From Actinomycetota bacterium (GTDB lineage Bacteria; Actinomycetota; Acidimicrobiia; Acidimicrobiales; CADCSY01), in NCBI GenBank assembly GCA_019348335.1, contig JAHWJR010000008.1, positions 1-25,919 on the forward strand: a stretch of 25,919 nt of DNA, read 5' to 3'. The stretch's first letter is position 1. Each line of letters starts with the position of its first letter. The position numbers and the translations under genes were made by a program. The notes under the pieces were generated by a model that did not search any database, was not told the origin of the DNA, and saw only the letters and a list, made by a program, of their open reading frames with translations. Below, piece by piece: positions 13,924 through 20,165 of the stretch.

Positions 13924-15167
13924 GACGACTCCAGGGGGAGAGGATCGGGCAGCAGGCGGCCGTGGCGCCGCCAGGCGTCGAGCAGGTCGTCGGCCGGGCA
14001 GCGGCCACGGGCCACGAACCGCTCGAAGAACGCACCTACCGCCGAGATCGTGGCCTCGTCGGCGCCCAGCCGGGGCAGGGCGTCGAGCGCGGCCCGGAAG
14101 CAGGTGGCGGCGGCGAGGGCCAGGCCGGGATGGGACAGGCCGTGGCGAGCGGCGTCGGCCCACAGGCCGGCGGTGGCGGCGCTGGCCCGTGCCGCCTCGT
14201 CGGCGGCCTCGGGATCGTCGAACAGGGCGGCGACCACGGCGGCGGCCGCCTGCCACCACGGGTCGGGCAGCGAGTCGACCATGCGCAGCTCCAGCCACCC
14301 CCGGGGCCGGACCGGCGGGAAGAGGGTCCCGAGGTGGTACTCGAAGTCGTCGAGCACCGGGAAGCCGAGCTCGTGGCCCTCCTCCATCCACCGGCCGAAC
14401 GGTAAGGGCGTCGCCATCGGGTGGAAGCGCTCGGCGCAGGTGCGGATCAGCATCACCTGCGCCTCCAGCGCGTACTGCAGCCAGGCGCCGGCGGGGTCGG
14501 CGGTGCCCGTCTCCGCCGGCCCCGAGCGGGAGGGATCGAGGGCCGCACAGATCGCCGCTCGCTCCGAGCGACGCCCGGTGGGCGTGCTCCGGGAGAGCGG
14601 GGAGTTGGCGAACGACGCCACCAGGATGGGGCCGAGGGCGTGGGCCAGGTGCCAGCGCCGGGCCTGGGCGGAGGCCTCGCCGATGTCGAGGTTGACCTGG
14701 AGGGCAGCGGTGCTGCACATCATCCGGCCCCCCTCGTCGCCGTCGGCACCGAAGTAGGCCTCCATGGCGCGGTAGCGGGGCTCTTCCACCACCCGGCTCC
14801 GGTCCCGCCACGGGTCGAGGCCGGCGGCCAGCAACCGGGCGCCGGCGCCGGCCACGGCGTCGCACACCGTCGCCAGGTCGCCCGTGAGGGCGGCGCAGGC
14901 GGCGGTCACGCCGGGAAGGGGCGCCGAGCTGAGCTCGACCTGGCCTCCGGGCTCGAAGGTGAGCCTGCTGCCGCCGGCGAGGGGCGAGACCGTGGCCACC
15001 GCGGCGCGCACCCGGGCGTGGTCGGGGCAGGCGGCGGGGTCGCCGGCCGCCACGGTGAGCTGCTCGAGCTCGATGCCGACGAGGCCCTGCTGGGCGGGTG
15101 CGAAGCACTGCTCCCGGACGAAGCGTTCGACGTCGGCCGCCTTCAGGCGGCGGCGAGGGGAGGGCAC
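13914..15167 (-). CDS. egtA: Glutamate-cysteine ligase (ergothioneine synthesis)
   Basis: A 417-residue GCS2-type ligase that makes gamma-glutamylcysteine, the sulfur donor for EgtB. Visible motifs are GLVGIELEQLTV (N-terminal catalytic/metal Glu region), RLTFEPGGQVELSSAP, MCSTAALQVNLDIG, LAHALGPILVASFANSPL and RGWLELRMVDSLPD. GTG 15167 gives an N-terminus of 20-30 residues before the first conserved motif, as expected. There is no Shine-Dalgarno before this GTG; instead the stop codon of a 26-codon ORF lies nine bases upstream, which points to translation by reinitiation. The gene is first in the egtABCD run. Its stop region overlaps the egtB start. Confidence 0.94.
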   Translation of the reverse strand: MPSPRRRLKAADVERFVREQCFAPAQQGLVGIELEQLTVAAGDPAACPDHARVRAAVATVSPLAGGSRLTFEPGGQVELSSAPLPGVTAACAALTGDLATVCDAVAGAGARLLAAGLDPWRDRSRVVEEPRYRAMEAYFGADGDEGGRMMCSTAALQVNLDIGEASAQARRWHLAHALGPILVASFANSPLSRSTPTGRRSERAAICAALDPSRSGPAETGTADPAGAWLQYALEAQVMLIRTCAERFHPMATPLPFGRWMEEGHELGFPVLDDFEYHLGTLFPPVRPRGWLELRMVDSLPDPWWQAAAAVVAALFDDPEAADEAARASAATAGLWADAARHGLSHPGLALAAATCFRAALDALPRLGADEATISAVGAFFERFVARGRCPADDLLDAWRRHGRLLPDPLPLESSWT

Positions 15168-15176
15168 GCGGCGCGG

Positions 15177-15257
15177 CTAGCGGTGGCCGAAGCGGGCCGA
15201 CACCCAGACCGGGTCTCGGACGGGCGGAAGCCAGAGGTGGAGGCTGGGGCGGTCCAT
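15177..15257 (-). CDS. 26-residue leader ORF upstream of egtA
   Basis: A short ORF from ATG 15257 to TAG 15177-15179 encodes MDRPSLHL followed by WLPPVRDPVWVSARFGHR. A strong Shine-Dalgarno GAGGAG (complement of 15262-15267) sits four bases before the ATG, better than that of any egt gene. The stop codon is followed by nine bases and then the GTG of egtA. The peptide is basic at its end and contains two Trp, two His, four Pro and four Arg, with no Cys. It has the look of a cis-acting leader peptide that couples or controls egtA translation; whether the peptide sequence itself senses anything is unknown. I do not know a family for it. Confidence 0.6.
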   Translation of the reverse strand: MDRPSLHLWLPPVRDPVWVSARFGHR

Positions 15258-15333
15258 GGGTCTCCTCACCGTGGGGGGGGGCGGCGCTTCGGGCCTCAAC
15301 ATCTAACCCGTGTCACCGCCACGCGCCACTTGC
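15258..15333 (-). promoter_or_regulatory. Intergenic region that should hold the egt operon promoter
   Basis: This 76-bp gap between the oxidoreductase stop and the leader ORF is the only non-coding DNA upstream of the egt run. It holds the leader Shine-Dalgarno (15262-15267), a run of nine G on the plus strand (15273-15281, C9 in the transcript) and a more AT-rich patch around 15297-15306 (minus strand GGGTTAGATGTTG). The hexamer TTAGAT there is a weak -10 candidate, and GTGACA just beyond it is too close to serve as its -35. No clear palindrome was found. The alternative is read-through from the oxidoreductase gene. Confidence 0.35.
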
Positions 15334-16764
15334 TCAGCGCCGACGGACGCGGTCCCACACGCGACCGGCGCGCACCACCCAGGCGAAGCGGCCGGCGCCG
15401 GCGTACGCCGACTCGACGGCGAGGTCGCCCACCGTGGTGGCGAGCGTGGGGTAGACGTGGATGAGCGACGCCAGCGCCGAGAGCTTCATCCCCTTGGAGA
15501 CGGCCAGGGCCAGCTCGTGCACCAGCTCGCCGGCGGCCGGGGCCAGCACGTGCGCCCCAACGAGCTTGCCCTTGGCGGTGACGGCGATCACCGCGCCCTC
15601 GCTGTGCCCGTCGGCCCGGGCCCGGTCGGAGTGGGCCAGGTCGAGCCGGTGCACCTCGACGTCGTCGCCGTGGCGCTCCCGGGCCTCGGCGGCGGTGAGG
15701 CCGGCGTGGGCCAGCTCAGGGTCGGTGAAGGTGCACCAGGGCACCAGGTCGTCGACCTCGCCCCGGCCCGGGAAGAACATGTCGCGCACGGCGCGTACCG
15801 CCTCGTGGCCGGCGGAGTGGGTGAACAAGTAGCGCCCGGCCACGTCACCGGCGGCGTAGATCGACGGCACCGACGTGCGCATCCGGCGGTCGACGGTCAC
15901 GCCCTTGCGAGTGGTCGCCACCCCGAGGTCGTCCAGGCCCAGGCCGTCGACGTTGGGGCGCCGGCCCACCGCCACCATCAGCTCGTCGGCCTCCCACCGC
16001 AGCAGCTCGCCGCCTCGCCGTCCGTGGACCACCTTGGCGCCCCCCTCGACGGTCACCCGCTCGATGTCGACGCCGGTCTGCAGGACGAGGCCCTCCTCCC
16101 GCAGGAGGCGCACGAGCACGGCCACCAGCTCCGGCTGCTCGCGTCCGAGGACGCCGTCCATCTTCTCCAGGACGGTCACCCGCACACCCAGGCGGTGGAG
16201 GGCCTGGGCCAGCTCGATGGCGATGGGCCCGCCGCCGATCACGGTCAGCGACGCCGGCGCCCGCTCGAGCTCGAACACGTTCTCGTTGGTCAGGTAGCCG
16301 GCGTCGGCCAGCCCCTCGACCGGCAGCGCCACCGGGCTGCTGCCGGTGCACAGCAGCACGAAGCGGGTGCGCAGGAGACGGTCGCCCACCGCCACGGTGA
16401 AGGGATCGACGAGGCGGGCCTCGCCGCGGACCACCTCGATGCCGAGGGCCTCGAAGCGGCGGGGGTCGTCGTCGGTGCGGGCGATCTCGTCCTGCACGGC
16501 CCGCAACCGGTCGAAGACAGGCTTGGTGTCGAAGTCCACGTCGGTGGGAGGCAGTCCCCACCGGTCGGCCGTCCGCAGCGTGTGGGCGACCTTGGCCGAT
16601 GCGAGGAGGGCCTTGCTCGGCACGCAGCCGGTCCACAGGCACTCGCCACCGACCCGGTCGCGCTCGACCACCGCCACCCGCAGAGGCAGGGAGGCGGCGA
16701 ACTCGGCGGCGGCCATTCCTCCCGAACCCATCCCCACGATCACCAGGTCGTAGCGAGGGGCCAT
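15334..16764 (-). CDS. FAD-dependent pyridine nucleotide-disulfide oxidoreductase (MerA/Lpd-like)
   Basis: A 476-residue class I flavin disulfide oxidoreductase. FAD-binding GMGSGG (11-16); redox-active disulfide Cys42 and Cys47 in GGECLWTGCVPSKALL; NAD(P)-binding VIGGGPIAIELAQ; second FAD motif IYAAGDVAG; and a C-terminal dimerisation domain. In lipoamide dehydrogenase and glutathione reductase the C-terminal catalytic base sits in HxxPT; here the segment is IHVYPTLAT, with Tyr before the Pro as in mercuric-reductase-like relatives, but no C-terminal cysteine pair for mercury is present. The substrate is therefore open; a low-molecular-weight disulfide is an attractive guess beside the egt genes. 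ATG 16764 follows a TACGCT box by six bases and has no Shine-Dalgarno. Confidence 0.88.
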   Translation of the reverse strand: MAPRYDLVIVGMGSGGMAAAEFAASLPLRVAVVERDRVGGECLWTGCVPSKALLASAKVAHTLRTADRWGLPPTDVDFDTKPVFDRLRAVQDEIARTDDDPRRFEALGIEVVRGEARLVDPFTVAVGDRLLRTRFVLLCTGSSPVALPVEGLADAGYLTNENVFELERAPASLTVIGGGPIAIELAQALHRLGVRVTVLEKMDGVLGREQPELVAVLVRLLREEGLVLQTGVDIERVTVEGGAKVVHGRRGGELLRWEADELMVAVGRRPNVDGLGLDDLGVATTRKGVTVDRRMRTSVPSIYAAGDVAGRYLFTHSAGHEAVRAVRDMFFPGRGEVDDLVPWCTFTDPELAHAGLTAAEARERHGDDVEVHRLDLAHSDRARADGHSEGAVIAVTAKGKLVGAHVLAPAAGELVHELALAVSKGMKLSALASLIHVYPTLATTVGDLAVESAYAGAGRFAWVVRAGRVWDRVRRR

Positions 16765-16786
16765 GGAGCGAGCGTACGCTGCCCCC
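16765..16786. promoter_or_regulatory. Bidirectional palindromic -10 element driving two leaderless genes
   Basis: Only 22 bp separate the ATG of the minus-strand oxidoreductase gene and the GTG of the plus-strand small gene. At its centre is the perfect palindrome AGCGTACGCT (16771-16780). It reads TACGCT in both directions, each copy fitting TANNNT, and each is followed by exactly six bases before its start codon. No Shine-Dalgarno fits in either direction. Each -35 region would lie inside the opposite coding sequence. Confidence 0.65.
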
Positions 16787-17008
16787 GTGACCGACCCACG
16801 GATCGAGGACCACGCCGTCGGCGTCGAGCTGCAGCTCACCGAGCTGGTCGAACGACGGCAGCGGGCGCTGGTCCAGGGCCGCACCGAGTTCGCCGAGTCG
16901 CTGCAGCCCGAGATCGAGGCGCTCCAGGAGGAGCTGGCCCGCACCGCCGAGCTCATCGCCAACGAGCACTTCGAGCGGCCCGAGATCACCGAGGAGGGGG
17001 CGGGCTGA
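16787..17008 (+). CDS. Small helical (coiled-coil) protein of unknown function
   Basis: A 73-residue, strongly acidic and helical protein, rich in Glu, Leu and Ala with heptad-like spacing (VELQLTELVERRQRALVQG, QPEIEALQEELARTAELIA). It has no cysteine. GTG 16787 was preferred to the upstream ATG at 16763 because it lies six bases after a TACGCT -10 box, and because the upstream ATG would overlap the divergent gene's start. The Nfu-like gene begins two bases after its stop, preceded by a GAGGAGG-type ribosome-binding site within this gene, so the two are co-transcribed. I do not recognise the family; an accessory role beside the Nfu-like protein is only a guess. Confidence 0.7.
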   Translation: MTDPRIEDHAVGVELQLTELVERRQRALVQGRTEFAESLQPEIEALQEELARTAELIANEHFERPEITEEGAG

Positions 17009-17010
17009 CC

Positions 17011-17274
17011 ATGGCCAGCGCCACCCCGTCACCCACGCCCAACCCCAACGCCACCAAGTACACCCTCGACGTCACCCTGCCGGCCACCATGAACCTGGCC
17101 AGCGTCGAGGCCGCCGAGGCCGAGGACAACGCCTTCGCCGCCGCCGTCCTCGCCACCGAGGGCGTGGCCTCGGTGTTCGGCACCGCCGACTTCGTGACCG
17201 TCACCCGCCATCCCGAGGCCGACTGGGCGCCCATCACCGCCGCCGTCCAGGACGCCGCCGCCGATCACCTCTGA
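17011..17274 (+). CDS. Nfu/NifU N-terminal domain protein
   Basis: An 87-residue stand-alone Nfu N-terminal domain. The family signature TPNPNATKYTLDV is present near the start, followed by a helix with AAAVLATEGVASVFGTADFVTVTR and a final WAPITAAVQ segment. Full Nfu iron-sulfur carriers also have a C-terminal CxxC domain, which is absent, so this protein cannot bind a cluster by the usual cysteines and may act as a partner or fold-only relative. ATG 17011 follows a GAGGAGGGGG ribosome-binding site. It ends 11 bases before the probable CTG start of the acetyltransferase gene. Confidence 0.85.
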   Translation: MASATPSPTPNPNATKYTLDVTLPATMNLASVEAAEAEDNAFAAAVLATEGVASVFGTADFVTVTRHPEADWAPITAAVQDAAADHL

Positions 17275-17285
17275 GGGCGCCCCTC

Positions 17286-17738
17286 CTGACCGTCACCACG
17301 GTCCCGGCCGAGGCCACCCACGACCTGCGGCGCAGGGTCCTGCGGAGCGGGCGGCCCGATGCCGAGGTCCACTTCCCCGAGGACGACCTCCCCGAGGCCT
17401 TCCACGCGGCGGTGCTCGACAGCGAGGGGCGGGTGGTGGCCGTGGCCACCGTCAGCCCCGCCCCCACCGGTCTGCGCCCCGGCGCCGCCGCCTGGCGCCT
17501 CCGGGGCATGGCGGTCGAGCCCGAGCTGCAGGGCCGGGGCGCGGGCACGCTGCTGCTCGACGCCGTGGTCGCCCGGGCCGGCGCCGCCGGCGCCGAGGTG
17601 CTGTGGGCCGATGCCCGCGACAGCGCGCTCGAGTTCTACCGCCGGCGGGGCTGGTCGGTGGAGGGGAGGGGCTACCTCACCCCGGCCACGGGCATCCCCC
17701 ATCACACCGTGGTGCTCGGCCTGCGCAGCCGCTCGTGA
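17286..17738 (+). CDS. GNAT-family N-acetyltransferase
   Basis: A 150-residue GNAT enzyme. The acetyl-CoA motif A is RGMAVEPELQGRGAGTLLLDAV (QGRGAG loop), followed by motif B ARDSALEFYRRRGWSVEG. The first conventional start, GTG 17412, would remove the N-terminal strand and helices. Upstream in the same frame the sequence reads TVTTVPAEATHDLRRRVLR, a typical beginning of this GNAT subgroup, with no ATG, GTG or TTG available. CTG 17286 lies eight bases after GAGGG (17273-17277) and is my choice of start. The acceptor substrate is unknown. It is in line with the Nfu-like gene. Confidence 0.8.
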   Translation: MTVTTVPAEATHDLRRRVLRSGRPDAEVHFPEDDLPEAFHAAVLDSEGRVVAVATVSPAPTGLRPGAAAWRLRGMAVEPELQGRGAGTLLLDAVVARAGAAGAEVLWADARDSALEFYRRRGWSVEGRGYLTPATGIPHHTVVLGLRSRS

Positions 17739-17784
17739 CCGCGGGGCGCACGCCGGCAGGCGTCACGCAGGCCGCCGCCGTGGG

Positions 17785-17790
17785 TACCGT
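17785..17790 (+). promoter_or_regulatory. Putative -10 box for leaderless ArfB-like gene
   Basis: TACCGT fits TANNNT and ends six bases before ATG 17797. No Shine-Dalgarno is present in the gap after the acetyltransferase stop. Confidence 0.5.
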
Positions 17791-17796
17791 CGAGCC

Positions 17797-18216
17797 ATGA
17801 CCCTGCCCGACCGACTGGAGGTGAACCGCAGCTGCGCCATCCCCCTGTCCGAGCTGCAGTGGCGCTTCAGCCGCAGCGGGGGCCCCGGCGGTCAGCACGC
17901 CAACACGGCGGACACGCGGGTCGAGGTGGTCTTCGACGTGGCTGCCTCCCCGTCGCTGGGGTCGGAGCAGCGCCGGCGCCTGCTGGAGCGGGTCGGGCCC
18001 GAGGTGCGGGCGGCGGCGGGCGACGAGCGCTCGCAGGCCCGCAACCGGGCGCTCGCCCTCGAGCGCCTGCAGTCGCGGCTGGCGGCCGGATTGCGCGTTC
18101 CCCGGGCTCGGCGTCCCACCCGCCCCACCGGCGGGTCCCGGAGGCGGCGCCTCGAGGCCAAGCGCCGGCGGTCTCAGGCCAAGCGGTTGCGTCGTCCGCC
18201 GGAGGGCATGGAGTGA
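17797..18216 (+). CDS. ArfB/YaeJ-like peptidyl-tRNA hydrolase (GGQ release-factor homologue)
   Basis: A 139-residue protein matching the stand-alone catalytic domain of class I release factors. The GGQ motif is in RSGGPGGQHANTADTRVEV (Gly31-Gly32-Gln33). The C-terminal half is very basic (RRRRLEAKRRRSQAKRLRR), as in ArfB, whose positively charged tail enters the empty mRNA channel of stalled ribosomes. The length also agrees with ArfB (~140) rather than a full release factor, and no codon-recognition domain is present. The expected role is rescue of stalled ribosomes by hydrolysing peptidyl-tRNA. ATG 17797 follows a TACCGT box by six bases. Its stop abuts the stop of the converging small gene. 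Confidence 0.9.
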   Translation: MTLPDRLEVNRSCAIPLSELQWRFSRSGGPGGQHANTADTRVEVVFDVAASPSLGSEQRRRLLERVGPEVRAAAGDERSQARNRALALERLQSRLAAGLRVPRARRPTRPTGGSRRRRLEAKRRRSQAKRLRRPPEGME

Positions 18217-18420
18217 TCAGGCCGCCTGGAGATCGTCGACCCGGCGGATCCGCACCACGTCGGCGGTGCGGAAGCTGGCCAGTCGCACGCTCCAGCAGTC
18301 GACCACCCGCCGGCCGGCGTCGGTGCTGAAGAAGGTGGTGAGGGGCCCTTCCAGCTGGTAGGTGTCGGCCCCCACCACGAGCTCGCTGCCCCCGTCGCCG
18401 ATGATCACTTCGTAGCCCAC
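18217..18420 (-). CDS. Small protein of unknown function
   Basis: A 67-residue soluble protein (GTG 18420; a second GTG at 18423 would add one residue). It is beta-rich at the start (GYEVIIGDGGSELVVGADTYQLEGPLTTFF pattern) and ends with strands and a charged segment (ASFRTADVVRIRRVDDL). The composition looks like a small barrel or adaptor domain and the coding bias matches the neighbours. Its stop touches that of the ArfB-like gene (TGA|TCA), a compact convergent pair. Its start region diverges from the glycosylase gene. I do not recognise the family. Confidence 0.6.
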   Translation of the reverse strand: MGYEVIIGDGGSELVVGADTYQLEGPLTTFFSTDAGRRVVDCWSVRLASFRTADVVRIRRVDDLQAA

Positions 18421-18532
18421 CACTCCATTGTGCGACCACCAGCCTGGGGGCATCCAGAGGAGAACCCTGTGTTTTTCGCCCGATCCCGCAAGGTTGTCCC
18501 CAGGTACGGCGCCTCGGGGACGAGGTGAGGAC

Positions 18533-19192
18533 ATGAGGCTCGTGGCCGGCGGCGCGGCGGAGGCCGAGCTGGCCCGCCGCGACCCGGTGATGGCCGCCCT
18601 GGTGGCCCGCCACGGCCCGTGCCCTCTGGCGGCGGGGGAGGTCGTGGCCATTGGGCACTTCGAGCGCCTGGCCCGCACCATCGCCTCCCAGCAGCTCGCC
18701 GGGCGGGCGGCGGCGGCCATCTGGTCGCGGGTGCGGGCGCTGGTGCCGGGGGACCTCGACGCCGGCGCCGTGTTGGCCCTCGACCCCGCCGAGCTGCGGA
18801 GCGCCGGGTTGTCGGGGGCCAAGACCCGGGCGCTGCTCGCCCTGGCCGCCCGGGTGGCGGACGGTTCGCTCGACCTCGAAGCGGTCACCCACCTCGACGA
18901 CGATGCGGTGGTGGGCGTGCTGGCGCAGTTCCCGGGCATCGGCCCGTGGACGGCGCAGATGTTCCTGATCTTCCAGCTGGGTCGCCCCGACGTGTGGCCC
19001 GTCACCGACCTCGGCGTTCGGCGGGGCTACGCCCGGGCCTGGCAACTCGAGGCGGTGCCATCACCCACCGTCCTGGAGGCTGCCGGCGAGCGGTTCCGCC
19101 CCTGGCGCTCGACCGTGGCGTGGTACTGCTGGCGGGCGGTCGACACCCCGCCGCCGGCGCCGGAGGTTTCGCCCCTACCTACTGGTAGGTAG
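18533..19192 (+). CDS. DNA-3-methyladenine glycosylase, AlkA-type (HhH-GPD)
   Basis: A 219-residue base-excision repair enzyme of the HhH-GPD superfamily. It has the helix-hairpin-helix LAQFPGIGPWTAQM (130-143), the downstream catalytic Asp159 in WPVTDLGVRRG, and the upstream IASQQLAGRAAAAIW helix typical of AlkA. It should excise alkylated purines. It lacks the iron-sulfur cysteines of Nth/MutY relatives. ATG 18533 was chosen: a GAGG lies seven bases before it and the homologous region starts soon after, while the frame upstream reads as non-coding. Its TAG stop (19190-19192) is part of both an 18-bp inverted repeat and the -10 box of the next gene. Confidence 0.88.
   Translation: MRLVAGGAAEAELARRDPVMAALVARHGPCPLAAGEVVAIGHFERLARTIASQQLAGRAAAAIWSRVRALVPGDLDAGAVLALDPAELRSAGLSGAKTRALLALAARVADGSLDLEAVTHLDDDAVVGVLAQFPGIGPWTAQMFLIFQLGRPDVWPVTDLGVRRGYARAWQLEAVPSPTVLEAAGERFRPWRSTVAWYCWRAVDTPPPAPEVSPLPTGR
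19175..19192. promoter_or_regulatory. 18-bp inverted repeat, probable operator of the desaturase gene
   Basis: CTACCTAC-TG-GTAGGTAG is an inverted repeat with perfect 8-bp arms and a 2-bp centre. It ends inside the -10 box (19190-19195) of the acyl-ACP desaturase gene, so a bound dimer would block RNA polymerase. The size and overlap are typical of TetR-family operators, and TetR proteins commonly control desaturase genes, but no such regulator is in the window. Confidence 0.65.
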
Positions 19193-19195
19193 TCT
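19190..19195 (+). promoter_or_regulatory. Putative -10 box for leaderless desaturase gene
   Basis: TAGTCT fits TANNNT and ends six bases before ATG 19202. Its first three bases are also the glycosylase stop codon and the last three bases of the inverted repeat. No -35 is recognisable. Confidence 0.6.
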
Positions 19196-19201
19196 TAGTG
19201 C

Positions 19202-20134
19202 ATGGACTCGGACGCTGCCCTTCTGCACGAACTGTCCCCCGTCGCCGAGGAGATGCTCGAGCGTCATCTGTCCAACGCCAAGGAGTGGTTCCCCCACGAG
19301 ATGGTGCCCTGGAGCGTCGGGCGCGACTTCGAGCCTGGCGAGGAGTGGGACGCGTCCGAGGCGCCGATGGACGAGGCCGTCCGCAGCGCCTTGTTCGTGA
19401 ACCTCCTGACCGAGGACAACCTCCCTCACTACTTCCACACCATCGACCGGCTGTTCGGCATCGACGACGCCTGGGGGGCGTGGACCCACCGCTGGACCGC
19501 CGAGGAGGGGCGACACGCCATCGTGATCCGCGACTACCTCACGGTGACCCGCAGCGTCGACCCCGTGGCGCTGGAGCGGGGCCGCATGCTCCAGCTGGCG
19601 GCGGGTGAGGTTCCGCAACCGGAGAGCGTGGTCGACGGGTTGGTGTACGTCACGCTCCAGGAACTGGCCACCCGCATCGCCCACGGCAACACCGGGCGGA
19701 TGCTCGACGACCGGCGGGGCCGCGACATCATGGCGCGCGTCGCCGGCGACGAGAACCTGCACTACGTCTTCTACCGGGACATGACCTCGGCGGTGCTCGA
19801 GGTCGACCCCTCGGCAGTGGTGCTGGCCATCGACCGCCAGGTCCGGGGCTTCGAGATGCCGGGCACCGGCATCCCCGACTTCGCCGCCCACTCCAAGGCC
19901 ATCGCCAACGCCGGCATCTACGACTTCGCCAGCCACTACGAGAAGATCCTGCAGCCGGTGGTGCTGGGCCACTGGGGCCTGGAGTCCATCGAGGGTCTCA
20001 ACCCCGAGGCGTCCGAGGCCCGCGAGCGGGTGCTGCGTTACATCCAGCGGGTGGGCAAGGCGGCCCGGCGTGTCGCCGAGCGCCGCCAGGCTCGCATCGA
20101 GGAGTCCAAGGAGCGCCCGGCCGCCCTGGTCTAG
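19202..20134 (+). CDS. Soluble acyl-ACP desaturase (ferritin-like diiron)
   Basis: A 310-residue protein of the FA_desaturase_2 family (DesA1/DesA2-like), which introduces a double bond into acyl chains carried on ACP using a diiron centre. The iron-binding carboxylates and histidines are in LLTEDNLPHY (Glu71), the TAEEGRH motif (Glu102, His105), TLQELATRIAH (Glu154) and GDENLHYVFYRD (Glu184, His187). The length is slightly short of the plant enzymes but usual for actinobacterial members. It begins with ATG 19202, without a ribosome-binding site, right after a -10 box overlapped by an inverted repeat, so it is probably repressible. Electrons would have to come from a ferredoxin system not seen here. 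Confidence 0.92.
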   Translation: MDSDAALLHELSPVAEEMLERHLSNAKEWFPHEMVPWSVGRDFEPGEEWDASEAPMDEAVRSALFVNLLTEDNLPHYFHTIDRLFGIDDAWGAWTHRWTAEEGRHAIVIRDYLTVTRSVDPVALERGRMLQLAAGEVPQPESVVDGLVYVTLQELATRIAHGNTGRMLDDRRGRDIMARVAGDENLHYVFYRDMTSAVLEVDPSAVVLAIDRQVRGFEMPGTGIPDFAAHSKAIANAGIYDFASHYEKILQPVVLGHWGLESIEGLNPEASEARERVLRYIQRVGKAARRVAERRQARIEESKERPAALV

Positions 20135-20165
20135 GTCTGGCCAGGCACGACCCACCCGGCGAGGC

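Noticed and set aside
12616..15108. Single 830-codon frame covering egtB and most of the egtA region
   Set aside because: Only the part from ATG 13923 is EgtB; upstream of that the egtA frame carries the GCS2 motifs, so this is not a fusion.
15310..17274. 654-codon plus-strand frame spanning the oxidoreductase region
   Set aside because: Antisense shadow of the oxidoreductase gene. Only its last 87 codons (from 17011) correspond to a real gene, the Nfu-like protein.
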